In this document: positions 37,437 through 48,534 of the stretch, one piece after another | Layout: each line of letters begins with the position of its first letter | Numbering within the stretch: position 1 is the first letter of the stretch | Source: Zingiber officinale | Lineage: Eukaryota; Streptophyta; Magnoliopsida; Zingiberales; Zingiberaceae | DNA length: 64,000 nt | Assembly: GCF_018446385.1 (NCBI RefSeq) | Contig: NC_056002.1 | Coordinates: forward strand, 6,125,474-6,189,473 | Direction of reading: 5' to 3' | Made by a program: the position numbers and the translations under genes | Notes under the pieces: generated by a model | Databases searched by the model: none | What the model saw: only the letters and a program-made list of their open reading frames with translations | What the model was told of the DNA's origin: nothing

Positions 37437-38020
37437 AAAACAAAAAGTTTTATTAGAGATGATAAAACTGACTTTTTCTTATCCTTAGGGGTCAGGGGAA
37501 TTTAATGATAGCCCTGGTGACTCCAATATACATATAAATTTACAACCGAAAGTTGAATCCACTAGTTGATCAATACGAGGAAAAGGATAAGAATCCTTTG
37601 GGCAGACCCTCCACTAGCCACTCGGCTTGAATACCAGTACCACATTGACGAATCAAGTTAGGAATTGGACTTCTCGGACGTGTTCAGCCTCCAGTAATTT
37701 GTTAATTTCTTCTTGGATCACTTGGTTCTGTTCAAGTGAAAAATATCGCTTTTTTTTTATTGAAGCGGTCGAACATCTAAAAGTGCATTCAACCAGTGGA
37801 CCATCATAGTTGGAGAGATGTCTGTGACTTAGCCGACTAGGTGAAGACATCTTAGTTACACGAGAGACACACAATCAAGTCTCGTTTAAAACTCCAAGTG
37901 GAGATTTGCAGCTACTTGGGGGATCCCCTCTAACTTGTCGGGATAAATTTGCACGTCTTCTTGGTCTTCTATTGGTTGAGACACCAACACATCTTGAACA
38001 TCTTGTACTAAGGTATCTTG
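37437..38020 (-). pseudogene. Ty3/gypsy reverse transcriptase N-terminal part
   Basis: The minus strand reads (I)KKKRYFSLEQNQVIQEEINK, LLEAEHVREVQFLT, PRIDQLVDSTFGCKFIC and then VSFIISNKTFCF. These are the start of the gypsy RT domain and its linker from protease (upstream acidic QDVLVSQPIEDQEDVQ). Stops and small indels are present. Its two ends are the target sites of two different solo LTRs. Confidence 0.75.
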
Positions 38021-39214
38021 TATTGGATCATGAGTACGTGAGAGAGAGGGTTGAATCACGTGGTTTTGAAAATATTTCTTTTTAAAAATCGAGTTCATAT
38101 AAAAAATATAAAGAAAAAGAATCAAGACAGAAGGAGGCAAATGCTAACACAAGTTCAATTTACTTGGTTCAGAGTCTTTGACGACTCATACTCCAAGGCT
38201 CACACTCGTTGAGTGCTTTCGTTGGGCAATCACTACTCAGTTCAAAAAGATTTACAGAGTTTGAGTACAAGAACTATAAAGTAAATATTTCCAACAATAA
38301 AAAAGAAGTAGAGGAACAAAAGATCGTCGGTTGTTGGAGTAGCCTTTCGGTGTCGTAAAAGCCTTTTCAGAGCAATTCGCAAGAGTAGAAGTCGTTTGAA
38401 TTGATATTCTAAAGCTGTTACTTGAAAGCCTTTTTATAAGACCTCTCTGAGTGCCTAAACCAACCCTGAGTGTCTAGAGTGTGCTGACGAGGCTACACCT
38501 CATCGAAAGTTTATCCCATAAACTTTATCCAATTCCAAACGCTTGGACCGCAGACATGGGCTAGCCAACCAATGAGCACTACCTCAAGCCGTCATCTGGA
38601 TGTCTATCCACTCGTCCGGGCGCTATAGTACCTTCGGGCGCTCGAACGTCTGGGCGCTCAAGACTCATTCAGGCGCCTAGACAAGCCTTTTTTAGCAATT
38701 GTTTTTCTACAACACAAGTTTAGCACAACGAGCAGTAATATTAAAGCAGAGTAATTTTTTATGATATCCGAATTATCCGGTCCTGACTTTGAGTTTTGCT
38801 GAAACTCTAAGTCAAACCAATGCCAATTGTTCCCTCAACTAGAAATACGCCTTCATTGGATCTCTCCACTAATTGTTTATCTCTACTTACCATTTGTGGA
38901 CTTAATTGACCATGATCTCTTGACCCACCAGGTCTTCCTGCTAGATATCCTATCTGGATTTCAACCAATTGTCTAGTCCTCCCTGACCCGACTGGACTTC
39001 CAGCTAACTATCTAGTCCTCTCTGACTCAGTTGGACTTTCTGACAATCGTCTGATCCTCCTGATCTTACTGGACTTTAGCCTAGTGTCTGGTCCCTATAA
39101 AGTCTTTCAGTCCTGCACACTTGGTAACAAGATTAGACAACACAACTTCTAACATTAATTTATTTGTCATTCATCAAAACTTGAGTTAGATTATTAGTGT
39201 TAACTGCACCAACA
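38021..39214 (-). mobile_element. Solo LTR (minus), 1194 bp, in the gypsy linker
   Basis: The minus strand starts TGTTGGTGCAGTTAAC at 39214. TCTTG flanks both sides (38016-38020, 39215-39219). Excising it restores the gypsy frame as AHQAQ|DTLVQDVQDVLV. The 3' terminus would be ..CCAATA, so the ends are TG..TA if the TSD is right. A GGCGCC-type palindrome patch (38620-38690) lies upstream of a TATAAAAAGG box, and repeated GACT(G/A)GAC-like tracts occur near the 5' end. Confidence 0.75.
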
Positions 39215-39408
39215 TCTTGAGCTTGGTGGGCCTTACATGAGTCAACCCTAATTACATCAACATAACATTTTTAAGCCACCGACTGGTCCGCATTCACCTC
39301 TTGGACTCAGTCTTCAACAGGACAATTAATTTTTTGGTGGAAAGTGGAGATTTCTACTTGAAAAGCACTCAACGTCGGTCTCCCTCATATAATGTTTTAG
39401 GTTGAAGT
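39215..39408 (-). pseudogene. Ty3/gypsy segment after the protease
   Basis: The minus strand contains the GRPTLSAFQVEISTFHQKI block typical of the end of the gypsy protease region. It continues the piece at 47173-47619 across the element inserted at 39409-47172; the 5 bp GAAGT is present on both sides. Confidence 0.7.
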
Positions 39409-40431
39409 TGTTGGAACCCCAAGGTTGTTTTGGTGTGATCAACAAGTTAAGTTAGGTCTTGTGTGTTTCTAACCTTGTGTCTAAGTGTGCAAGAAATTAG
39501 GAGCACAGGTAGTCGAGCGGAAGACGCAGCTAGTGAGAAGGACGGCAGTCCGAGGGACGAGGTGCTGCAGAAGAGTACACCGGCGGACGAGAAGGAAGCG
39601 TGCGGTGGTTCCGAGGGGCGAAAGCTAGAGCGGAAGATTGCTCGGGAAGCAAGAGACGCGGCTAGCGAGAAGGATGGCACGCGGTACGTCCGAGGGATGA
39701 AGACTGCGGATGAGTACGCCAGCGGACGAGAAGGGAACACGCGACGATTCCGATGGACGAGAGGCCGGAGGGAAGCCCGCTTGAGAAGACTGGAAGTTGG
39801 GTTCGGGTGAGCCCTTTTTTGGATGGCAGAGATCACCCGATCAAGCGGATCCGGAGCAGAGGACCCGGACAAAAGTCAACCAGAGTTGACTCAGCATCCC
39901 GCGCGCCCGGAACTGTCTGGGGTGCCCGGACCAGCCCAGGGCGCCCGGACCAGTCCGGGGGGCCCTGAGCAGCCCGGGGCACCCGGAACCCCTCCGGGCG
40001 CCTGGAACCAGAATTTTGACTCGATCTGAACGTTGGGGGATAAAATTTATCTCCCCCAGGGCGCCCGGAACCCTTCCAGGCGCCCCGACCAAGGCTATAA
40101 ATATAGCCTTGGTCCAGAAGCTTAGAATCAACTTAGAAATTTACATTCCAAACACTTGTGCGCTTCTGTTCTAGTTTAGCTTCTGTCTTTTGTGTTTTCA
40201 CTGCTGTAAGAGGCTTCCCCGCTTGAAGGAGATATTTTAGTGCACGTTCATTCCTTGGATTAACAACCTCCTTGATTGTAACCAAGTCAAGTTGTGAGCC
40301 TCTTCTTTCTGCTTTTTATTTACTGCTAATTTACTTTATGCAAGTGTTCTATTGAAAGTTCGAGAAGGGTCTTTTCTATTTATTTTTTTAGGCTATTCAA
40401 CCCCCCTTCTAGCCGGCCCAACGGTCCTACA
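39409..40431 (+). repeat. 5' LTR of element 1
   Basis: Bounded by TG..CA. Landmarks are TGTCTAAGTGTGCAAGAAAT, AGCGGAAGACGCAGCTAG, a cluster of GGGCGCCCGG-type palindromes (about 39895-40080), a TATA box at 40096 inside a perfect hairpin (40087-40114), and a pyrimidine-rich 3' end CCCCCCTTCTAGCCGGCCCA. The open frames on both strands here are chance frames in GC-rich sequence. Confidence 0.92.
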
Positions 40432-41589
40432 AGTGATATCAGAGCTGAGACGTTTCAGGATGACTAACCTGTTGGAACCCCAAGGTTGTTTTGGTGTGAT
40501 CAACAAGTCAAGTTAGGTCCTGCGTTGCATTTAACCTTGTGTCTAAGTGTGCAGGAGCTTAGGAGCACAGGTACTCGAGCGGAAGACGCAGCTAGCGAGA
40601 AGGACGGCACGCGGTGCGTCCGAGGGACGAGGTGCTGCGGAAGAGTACACCAGCGGACGAGAAGGAAGCGCGCGCGGTGGTTCCGAGGGACGAAAGCCGG
40701 AGCGGAAGATTGCTCGGGGAGCAAGAGACGCAGCTAGCGCGAAGGTCGTCACGGGGTGCGACTGAGGGACGAAGACTGCGGATGAGTACGCTGGTGGACG
40801 AGAAGGAACACGCGGCAATTCCGAGGGACGAGAAGCCGCCGGGAAGTATGCTCGAGAAGGCCGGAACATGGGTTCGGGTGAGCCCTATTCCGGAAGGCCG
40901 AGATCACCCAAGCAAACGGAGCCGGAGCGAACAGACCCGGACCGAGATGAGCTGGATCGAGATGAGCTGAACCGGAGTCGAAAAGTCAACTTATGTTGAC
41001 CTTAGGGCTCCGGGCGCCCGGAACCATTCCGAGCGCTCGGAACCGACCGGGGCCCCCGGAACCCTTCCGGGCGCCCGGAATCGACTTTTCAACAGGATCG
41101 AGTTTTGACTCGATCCGACCGTTGGGGGATAAAATTTATCCCCCCCAGGGCGCCCGGAACTCTTCCAGGCGCCCGGACCAAGACTATAAATATAGCCTTG
41201 GTCCAAAAGCTTAGACAGAACTCACTGATTGTAAATCTAGTGCTTGCACACTCTCTTTTAGTCTAAGCTTCTGTTTTCTGCACTTCAATGCTGTACGAGG
41301 CTTCTCCGCCCGAAGGAGTTTTATTGAGCTTAATCTTCCTTGGATTAACAACCACATCGGTTCTAACCAAGTAAATCTTTTGTGCCTCGCTTTTCTTTAT
41401 GCTTTTAATTTATCTGCTTAACTTAATTATGCAAGTGTTAGCATAAAGAGTTCGAGGAGGGTTTGTTTTCTTTTTTGTGTTAGCAAGATATCTAACAACC
41501 TCCTCCTAGCCGGCCCAACGGTCCTACAAGTGGTATCAGAGCCGAGTACGCCTTAGAAGGACTAACCGCCGTCTGACGCAACAAAAACG

Positions 41590-42652
41590 ATGGCCGGAGC
41601 TAGCAACTACCCACATGCATTCGAGGGGGAGTTTTCCATCTGGAAACAAAACATGGAGGTATACCTTAACTCAGATTCTGATATTTCTTTAATAATGAAA
41701 TTTGCTTATGAAGAACCAAAGAACACGAACGGAGAAGGACTCGATCTACGCCTCTGGAACGAAAAGCAACGTGAGGAGTCTATGGCAAATGGGCGGGCAA
41801 AATATTATCTTCTGAATGTAATACCAAAGGAAGATTTCAAAAAGGTCGCAGATTATGAAAGCGCAAAAGAACTTTGGGAAAAGTTCTTGCAGCTCTACGA
41901 AGAACCTTCAGAAGCTGACACCTCAATAGACACCGAGCCACCGACAGAAGAGTCCGAAATCGACAGCCGAAGTACATCCCGAGATCGTTGAAGGGGGAGA
42001 ATCTTCGGAAGAAAGCTACTCGATAGGGGGAGAATCAATTACTGACAAGGTAAGTCAGGTATGGACTCGAACCTCTGATCAACTGAATGATTCAATCGAA
42101 GAATTGCCTGAAAATTTTTGCGAATCATCGAAAGAGTTCTTCGAATTTCAAAATATCTTAACAAAAGAATTTTGCAAGTTGGAAACTTTGCTAAAAAACT
42201 TTTGTGAATCACAAAGAAGTTTTTCGAAAGAATTATGCAACTTAGAAATATTATCGAAAACTTTTTCTGGTCCTAAAAATTTGGAATTACAAATTACTTT
42301 ATTGAAAAAGTTTTATGAATTAGAAATTGATTCATCGAAAAATATTTTTGGATTAAGAAATCTATTATTAATAGATTCCTGCAAATTCTTATTGTTAAAA
42401 AATTCTGGCAAATTACAAAATATTGTTTCAAACGAATTTTGCACATTGCCGAAAGATTTTTTTATATTATTGAGGAATTTTATCAAGTTAGAATTTATGC
42501 TATTTGAATATTTTTGTGAAGTTGAAATTCAAAAAATAATAGAAATTAACATGATACAAATTGTTGCATGTTTAATATTTGTGGCTTTAAATTTGAAACA
42601 GTGTGATTTAAGAAGTTTTGATAAATTAAAATGGAAATTTAAATCCTGTTGA
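41590..42652 (+). pseudogene. Shortened gag of element 2 (frameshifted)
   Basis: Frame 1 (41590-41991) encodes the N-terminal gag fold (UBN2-like: FEGEFSIWKQNMEVYL, YYLLNVIPKEDF, AKELWEKFLQLYEEPSEA). It then jumps straight to an acidic Ser/Glu region, so the central gag and the CCHC knuckle are missing. A single shift near 41975 connects to a second frame running to 42652 (VEGGESSEESYS, then ELPENFCESSKEFFEF and onward). That part is an AT-rich, Phe/Leu/Lys/Cys-rich tail with loose ~20-residue periodicity (EFCKLETLLKNFCESQRSF). It occupies the place of the coiled coil in the other gag copies. It has no catalytic domain. Confidence 0.7.
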
Positions 42653-43109
42653 TAAAGAGCATTAGAACAATAATTAAATAAATGCAAAGAAAATTTTTTA
42701 CGTTATCAATTCTGATAAATTTTCTTGCATAAATATTTGGGCTTAGAATGATTTTTTTTGTGAAAATTACTGCAAAATTTTCAAAGTTCTCGAAATTGCT
42801 CTTAATGACTTAGAAATTCTTTTTTTGATTTAGAGATATTTTTTTTCTAAGTCTTTAACTCTTAGATTGTTTTTCTTGAAACCCCATTTTTATTGTGATT
42901 AAAGGGGGAGAAGAGAAAGTATAAGTCTAGGGGGAGATAGAGAAAATTGAAATTTAAGGGGAGGTAGAGAAAATTGAAATTTTCTGTTAAATTCTGTTAA
43001 AATTTAATTTTATCTATCATGTTGCATGTTATTGCAATAAACTATTTAATTTCATATCTATTTTTGTCCCTAGCTTAACTTGGGTTGATCACACCAAAAA
43101 GGGAGAGAT

Positions 43110-43993
43110 TGTTGAAACCCCAAGGTTATTTTGGTGTGATCAACAAGTCAAGTTAGGTCCTGCGTTGTATTTAACCTTGTGTCTAAGTGTGCAGGAGCTT
43201 AGGAGCACAGGTACTCGAGCGGAAGACGCAGTTAGCGAGAAGGACGGCACGCGGTGCGTCCGAGGGACGAGGTGCTGCGGAAGAGTACACCGGCGGACGA
43301 GAAGGAAGCGTGCGCGGTGGTTCCGAGGGACGAAAGCCAGAGCGGAAGATTGCTCGGGGAGCAAGAGACGCAGCTAGCGCGAAGGTCGTCACGGGGTGCG
43401 ACTGAGGGACGAAGACTGCGGATGAGTACGCTGGTGGACGAGAAGGAACACGCGCTGGATCAAACGGAGCTAAACCGGAGTCGAAAAGTCAACTTATGTT
43501 AACCTTAGGGCTCCGGGCGCCCGGAACCGACCGGGGCGCCCGGAATCGACTTTTCAACAGGATCGAGTTTTGACTCGATCCAACCGTTGGGGGATAAAAT
43601 TTATCCCCCCCAGGGCGCCCGGAACTCTTCCAGGCGCCCGGACCAAGACTATAAATATAACCTTGGTCCAAAAGCTTAGACAGAACTCACTGAATGTAAA
43701 TCCAGTGCTTGCACACTCTCTTTTAGTCTAATCTTCTGTTTTCTGCACTTCAACGCTGTACGAGGCTTCTCCGCCCGAAGGAGTTTTATTGAGCTTAATC
43801 TTCCTTGGATTAACAACCACATCGGTTGTAACCAAGTAAATCTTTTGTGCCTCGCTTTTCTTTATGCTTTTAATTTATCTGCTTAACTTAATTATGTAAG
43901 TGTTAACCTAAAGAGTTCGAGGAGGGTTTGTTTTCTTTTTTGTGTTAGCAGGATATCTAACAACCCCCTCCTAGCCGGCCCAACGGTCCTACA
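43110..43993 (+). repeat. 3' LTR of element 2, with internal deletion
   Basis: Same layout as the left LTR of this element, but about 175 bp shorter, and with substitutions in the TATA hairpin (43641-43668). It ends CCTACA next to the TSD copy TAACC. Confidence 0.9.
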
Positions 43994-44016
43994 TAACCAC
44001 CGAACGAAGCAACAAG

Positions 44017-45471
44017 ATGGCCAGATCTAACATTCATCTGCCAAAAAATTCGAGGGGGACTTTGCAAGATGGAAGAAACACATGGAGGTATTTTTCGGTA
44101 CCGATTTCGATTTATTACTTACAATGGAACTCGGTTTTGAAGCTCCTGAGGGCAAAGCGAAAAATTCATGGACAAAGAAAGAGCACTTACAACTGCTAAC
44201 AAGAAACCAGAATTCCATCTGCTAAGTGTACTTCCGCCACAAGAAGTCAACTGTATCGGCACTTACAACTCGACAAAGGAGCTTTGGGAGAAGTTCCTTG
44301 AACTACACGAAGGAACATCCGAAGCCAAGCTTGCGAGACGGGACTTAATTCGCATCCATCTCACCAACCTCCGTCTTGAAGAAGGTGAAACAATTGCACA
44401 TCTACACTCAAGGATACAGGAGCTCATCACCGGACTTTCGAATCTCGAAGAAGAGGTAAGTAATCGAGATTCGCTCAGGTACACTTTAAATTCCTTTCCG
44501 AGAAATTCAAAATGGGCATCACTAGTAGATGCCTTTTATATTTCAAAAGACCTAGAAAAAGTTTCTTTAGAAGAATTTTTTCGACATTTGAAGTGCACGA
44601 ATCAAGATGTGCAGGTTCGAAGGAGCCCAAGAACAACATCGCCCTCAAAGCATCGAGAGACGAGCCTGAGTCGGAATCTTCTGTCGACGACGAGGAAATG
44701 GTAATGATGGTAAGACGATTTAAGAAGTTATATAATTCTAGAAAAACTAACCATCCACAGGGTAGAAAGAAAAGAACGATCCACTGCTACCATTGCGACG
44801 AAGAAGGGCACGTCAAGGACAACTGCCCCAAGCTAAAGAACAAGGATAAAGATAAAGGGAAAAAGCCTGTTCAAAAGCACAAAGCCCTAAAAGCGACGTG
44901 GGACGATACATCGTCCGAATCAGAAGTCGAAGCATTCTCCGGACTCGCACTGATGGCGAGTCATCAAGACGACGATTGTGATTCAAGTTCCTTCGAGATG
45001 AGCATCGAAAGCATCGATGAAGGGGGAGCTTCATCGGAAGAAAGTAGCAGCTCAGGGGGAGAAACGGATAACGAGATCGACAAGGTAAGTCTGGTACGAT
45101 CTCTTCCTCCTGATAAAATGTTTAAGTTCGTTAAACTTTTAACAAAAGATTGCTGTAAATTAGAAAGTGAAAATAAAAATTTAAAAGTAATTCTAGCTAA
45201 GTCTTGTCCCTTAGAAGAATTAGATAAATTAAAACTAGCAAATGAAAATTTGAAACCTGAAAATGATGATTTGAAAATTCAAGTAGATAACTTGAAAAAC
45301 TATGCATGTTCATCTAAAACCAATGTTAGAAGATTTAATAATTTAAATTGGTATTATAGATATCACCAGAGACAAATTAGGAATATCTCTAGAAAATATG
45401 TCCCTAAGAAATTTTTAATCAACCCATTAGGCTGGAACCTTTATTGGGTTCCTAAATCTTGCTTAATCTAA
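44017..45471 (+). pseudogene. Gag of element 1 (UBN2-like gag, CCHC knuckle, coiled coil), frameshifted
   Basis: Starts MARSNIHLP. An extra A in CCAAAAAATTC (about 44042) breaks the first frame. The main gag continues in 44168-44704 (FHLLSVLPPQEVN, KELWEKFLELHEGTSEAKL, AHLHSRIQELITGL, SLRYTLNSFPRN). A further shift near 44600 leads to the frame ending at 45471. That last part has the zinc knuckle CYHCDEEGHVKDNC (CX2CX4HX4C), Lys-rich linkers, an acidic SSSSGGETDNEID region, a coiled coil (KSCPLEELDKLKLANENLK) and the terminal block KKFLINPLGWNLYWVPKSCL before the stop. Gag packages element RNA into virus-like particles. Protease, integrase and RT are absent. Confidence 0.85.
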
Positions 45472-46152
45472 ATATTAAAAAAAGTTAGCGCTTTCAGTGA
45501 AAAAATTAAACAATGAATTTCTTTATGAGGCTTTGTCTAAGGAAGTGGTTGTTGCTCCAATAACCAAGAAGGTCTAGTGCCTCGCCACAACCTGGAAGCC
45601 AAAATATTGAAATAAATGTTTAATTAACTTTCTGTCAAAGCATTAAAATTAGAATTAATTAATGCTTTCAAAGTTTTTCAAACATTTTTTCAAAATTCTT
45701 TTTACTTATAATTTTTTTTTGAAAATTCTCTTTAACACTTAGAAAAATTCTCAGAAGATTTCTTGAGTTAAAGGTTATAATGAAATTGAAAATTTCTACT
45801 TCAAGTTTCTTTTAGAAAATAATTTTTTTTATAAATGCCTAAGTTAGAATTTTTTTTTTAATTTCCCTGAGAAAATTTTACTTATTTTTTTCAAAAATTC
45901 TTTGTGTGAAAATTATTGCAAATTTTTAAAGATCTCAAAATTTTCTTGAAACCCTTAGATTTTTTTTCTTGAAATCCCATTTTTTTTGTGATCAAAGGGG
46001 GAGAAGGATTAGTATAAGTCTAGGGGGAGGTAGACCAAAATATTAACTTATTTTTACCCTTAAATTGCAAATTAAGTTAATTTACTTAATTTTATTTAAT
46101 GTCTATTTTACCCTAACTTAACTTGGGTTGATCACACCAAAAAGGGGGAGAT

Positions 46153-47172
46153 TGTTGGAACCCCAAGGTTATTTTGGTGTGATCAACAAGTTAAGTTAGG
46201 TCCTGTGTGTTTCTAACGTTGTGTCTAAGTGTGCATGAGCTTAGGAGCACAGGTAGTCGAGCGGAAGACGCAGCTAGTGAGAAGGACGGCAGTCCGAGGG
46301 ACGAGGTGCTGCGGAAGAGTACACCGGCGGACGAGAAGGAAGCGTGTGGTGGTTCCGAGGGGCGAAAGCTAGAGCGGAAGATTTCTCGGGGAGCAAGAGA
46401 CGCAGCTAGCGAGAAGGACGACACGTGGTACGTCCGAGGGATGAAGACTGTGGATGAGTACGCCAGTGGACGAGAAGGGAACACGCGACGATTCCGAGGG
46501 ACGAGAAGCCGGAGGGAAGCCCGCTTGAAAAGACCGGAAGTTGGGTTCGGGTGAGCCCTTTTTTGGATGGCAGAGATCACCCGATCAAGCGGATCCGGAG
46601 CAGAGGACCCGGACGAAAGTCAACCAGAGTTGACTCAGCATCCGGGGCGCCCGGACCAGCCCAGGGCGCCCGAAGCAGTCCGGGGCGCCCTGAGAAGCCC
46701 GGGGCGCCCGGAACCCCTCCGGGCGTCCGGAACCTGAATTTTGACCAGATCGAGCTTTGACTCGATCTGGACGTTGGGGGATAAAATTTATCCCTCCCAG
46801 GGTGCCCGAAACCCTTCCAGGTGCCCCGACCAAGGCTATAAATATAGCCTTGGTCCAGAAGCTTAGAATCAACTCAGAAATTTATATTCCAAGCACTTGT
46901 GCGCTTCTGTTCTAGTTTAGCTTCTGTCTTTTGTGCTTTCACTGCTGTAAAAGGCTTCTCCGCCTGCAGGAGATATTTTAGTGCACGTTCATTCCTTGGA
47001 TTAACAACCTCCTTGGTTGTAACCAAGTCAAGTTGTGAGCCTCTTCTTTCTGCTTTTTATTTACTGCTAATTTACTTTATGCAAGTGTTCTGTTGAAAGT
47101 TCGAGAAAGGTCTTTTCTGTTTATTTTTTCAGGCTATTCAACCCCCCTTCTAGCCGGCCCAACGGTCCTACA
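46153..47172 (+). repeat. 3' LTR of element 1
   Basis: Follows the purine tract AAAGGGGGAGAT and ends CCTACA at 47172, next to TSD GAAGT. It carries its own GGGCGCCCGG cluster (about 46640-46825) and a perfect TATA hairpin (46828-46855) identical to that of the 5' LTR. Confidence 0.92.
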
Positions 47173-47619
47173 GAAGTCATATACGATAATAAAGGTCGTA
47201 CGTGAGTTCTCATCAACAGTTTTTCCCCCAAAGAAAGGGAGAGATCAATGTAGCCAAGCGGTTGCACTTCATGTCTTCTGAATCTATATAAAGAGATGTG
47301 TATAGGGTGAAGCCCTTCTCCATCAAGTTGCATTTGGTCTAAGACCTTTTTAAAAATAATGTTGACGGAATTACCCATGTCTATGAACACTACTTTCATA
47401 GTCTAATTGACGATGAGAGCTTCAATCACTAGAGCATCATTATGAGGAGCCTCTACTACATCCAACTCTCTGGGCCCAACGATGATTAATAGGTCGTTTC
47501 CTTTTCCTTGACTAGTGCTAACTCCATAACTCTCTAATCTTTGGCTATGGGTCTTTTTGGTTCAAGTGAAGTCTCTATTCATTGGATCTCCCAAAATCAT
47601 GTAGACAATTTCTCGAGGA
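47173..47619 (-). pseudogene. Ty3/gypsy protease remnant
   Basis: The minus strand reads PREIVYMILGDPMN, HNDALVIEALIVN, then VFIDMGNSVNIIFKKVLDQM, which is the retropepsin active-site region (normally D-T-G-S/A; here DMGN), then VQPLGYIDLSLSLGEK. It is the N-terminal part of the polyprotein whose continuation lies at 39215-39408 and below. Stops are present. Confidence 0.7.
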
Positions 47620-48534
47620 TGTTAGATTGCAATTTGAAATTTGACTTCTCTTACTACTTACTTAGCAAGTACACACTTAATTAATTAAAAATAAAATAAA
47701 ATCATATAATAAGAGATAGAAAGTTACTTGGTTACAACATAAGTAGTTGTTAATCCAAGGCAAGTAGAAGTACTAAAGAACTCCTTCAATAATGTCAGAG
47801 GTGGAGAAGCCCCTTATAGTAGTTAGAAGTTCATAAATGAAGTACAGAAATGTGTACAAGATGTGTTTTTAAACTCCTAATTCTATGGTGCTATTTACTC
47901 TGGACAAAAGTTATCATTGCTGACATGTCATTGGAGGCACTTCCAATTATATCAAGGGTGCCTCTAATGATATAAAATCTTATCTGCATTACAACAACTC
48001 CTCAACAATTTTACAGCATTAGAGGCACCTCTAATCATCTAAAAGTGCCTCAACTACTGTTCATCTGAGGCACCTCCAATCCATCAAAGGCTCCTCAAAC
48101 CTCATTTGCAGCAGTTTATTTGTTATGCATCTGAGACGCCTCTAATCAACTAAGGAACCTCGAGTCTTCAAGTCAGCTTCTGAGTTGACCATTTTTGGAC
48201 TCCACTCACTTAGGTGATGCTCCCGTCATTCGGAGTTGAGGTCACGTAAATCAAACTCCGACATTCTTCTCGAACAGGCTTCCTCCTGGCTTATCGTCCC
48301 TCGAATATGCCATGTACATCATTCTCACTCCATCGGTGTACTCTTCCTAAACTCCTCGTCCCATGAATGCACTGAGCTTGTCGACTCTCTTCCTGTGTCA
48401 TCCTTCTCGCTCATTGCGTCTTTGGCTTAACTTATTATGTTTCTAAGTTCTTGCACACTTAGATACAAGACATCAAATACACAATCTCAACTTAACTCAG
48501 TTGGTCACATCAAAATTAACCCGGGATATTTACA
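47620..48534 (-). mobile_element. 3' LTR of a minus-strand gag-only element (element 4)
   Basis: The minus strand starts TGTAAATATCCCGGG at 48534, after a purine-rich stretch, and ends CAATCTAACA at 47620. It shares TGTGACCAACTGAGTTAAG and TAAGTGTGCAAGAACTTAG with the + strand LTRs and has a GAGGCACCTC-type palindrome cluster (about 47930-48170). Its internal region extends to the right. The matching 5' LTR is not recognisable. It sits at the edge of the gypsy protease remnant. Confidence 0.65.

Larger units (their letters stand above)
40470..43993 (+). mobile_element. Gag-only LTR retrotransposon 2, nested in element 1
   Basis: LTRs are at 40470-41528 (TGTTGGAACC..CTACA) and 43110-43993 (TGTTGAAACC..CTACA). 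TSD TAACC is perfect (40465-40469, 43994-43998). A primer-binding site AGTGGTATCAGAGCC follows the left LTR directly and a GGGAGAGAT purine tract precedes the right LTR. The right LTR lacks about 175 bp present in the left one, mostly between the CGAGAAGGAACACGCG block and the palindrome cluster. The internal part (41529-43109) is only 1.6 kb and codes for a shortened gag. No pol is present. Confidence 0.93.
39409..47172 (+). mobile_element. Gag-only LTR retrotransposon 1, carrying a nested element
   Basis: LTRs are at 39409-40431 and 46153-47172, both TGTTGGAACC..CCTACA, similar in length (1023 and 1020 bp) and near-identical by eye. TSD GAAGT is at 39404-39408 and 47173-47177. A primer-binding site close to TGGTATCAGAGC, complementary to initiator tRNA-Met, follows the left LTR. 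A polypurine tract AAAGGGGGAGAT precedes the right LTR. The coding part is only a gag (44017-45471) with no pol. A second element is inserted between the primer site and the gag ATG. It lies in a minus-strand gypsy protease region. The gag type suggests a Ty1/copia origin. Confidence 0.92.

Noticed and set aside
39447-40131. Open frames of 60-140 codons on both strands inside the LTRs (also near 40500-41200, 43140-43670, 46190-46870)
   Set aside because: They lie wholly within GC-rich LTR sequence, overlap each other in several frames and recur in every LTR copy. They resemble no protein family and are explained by base composition.
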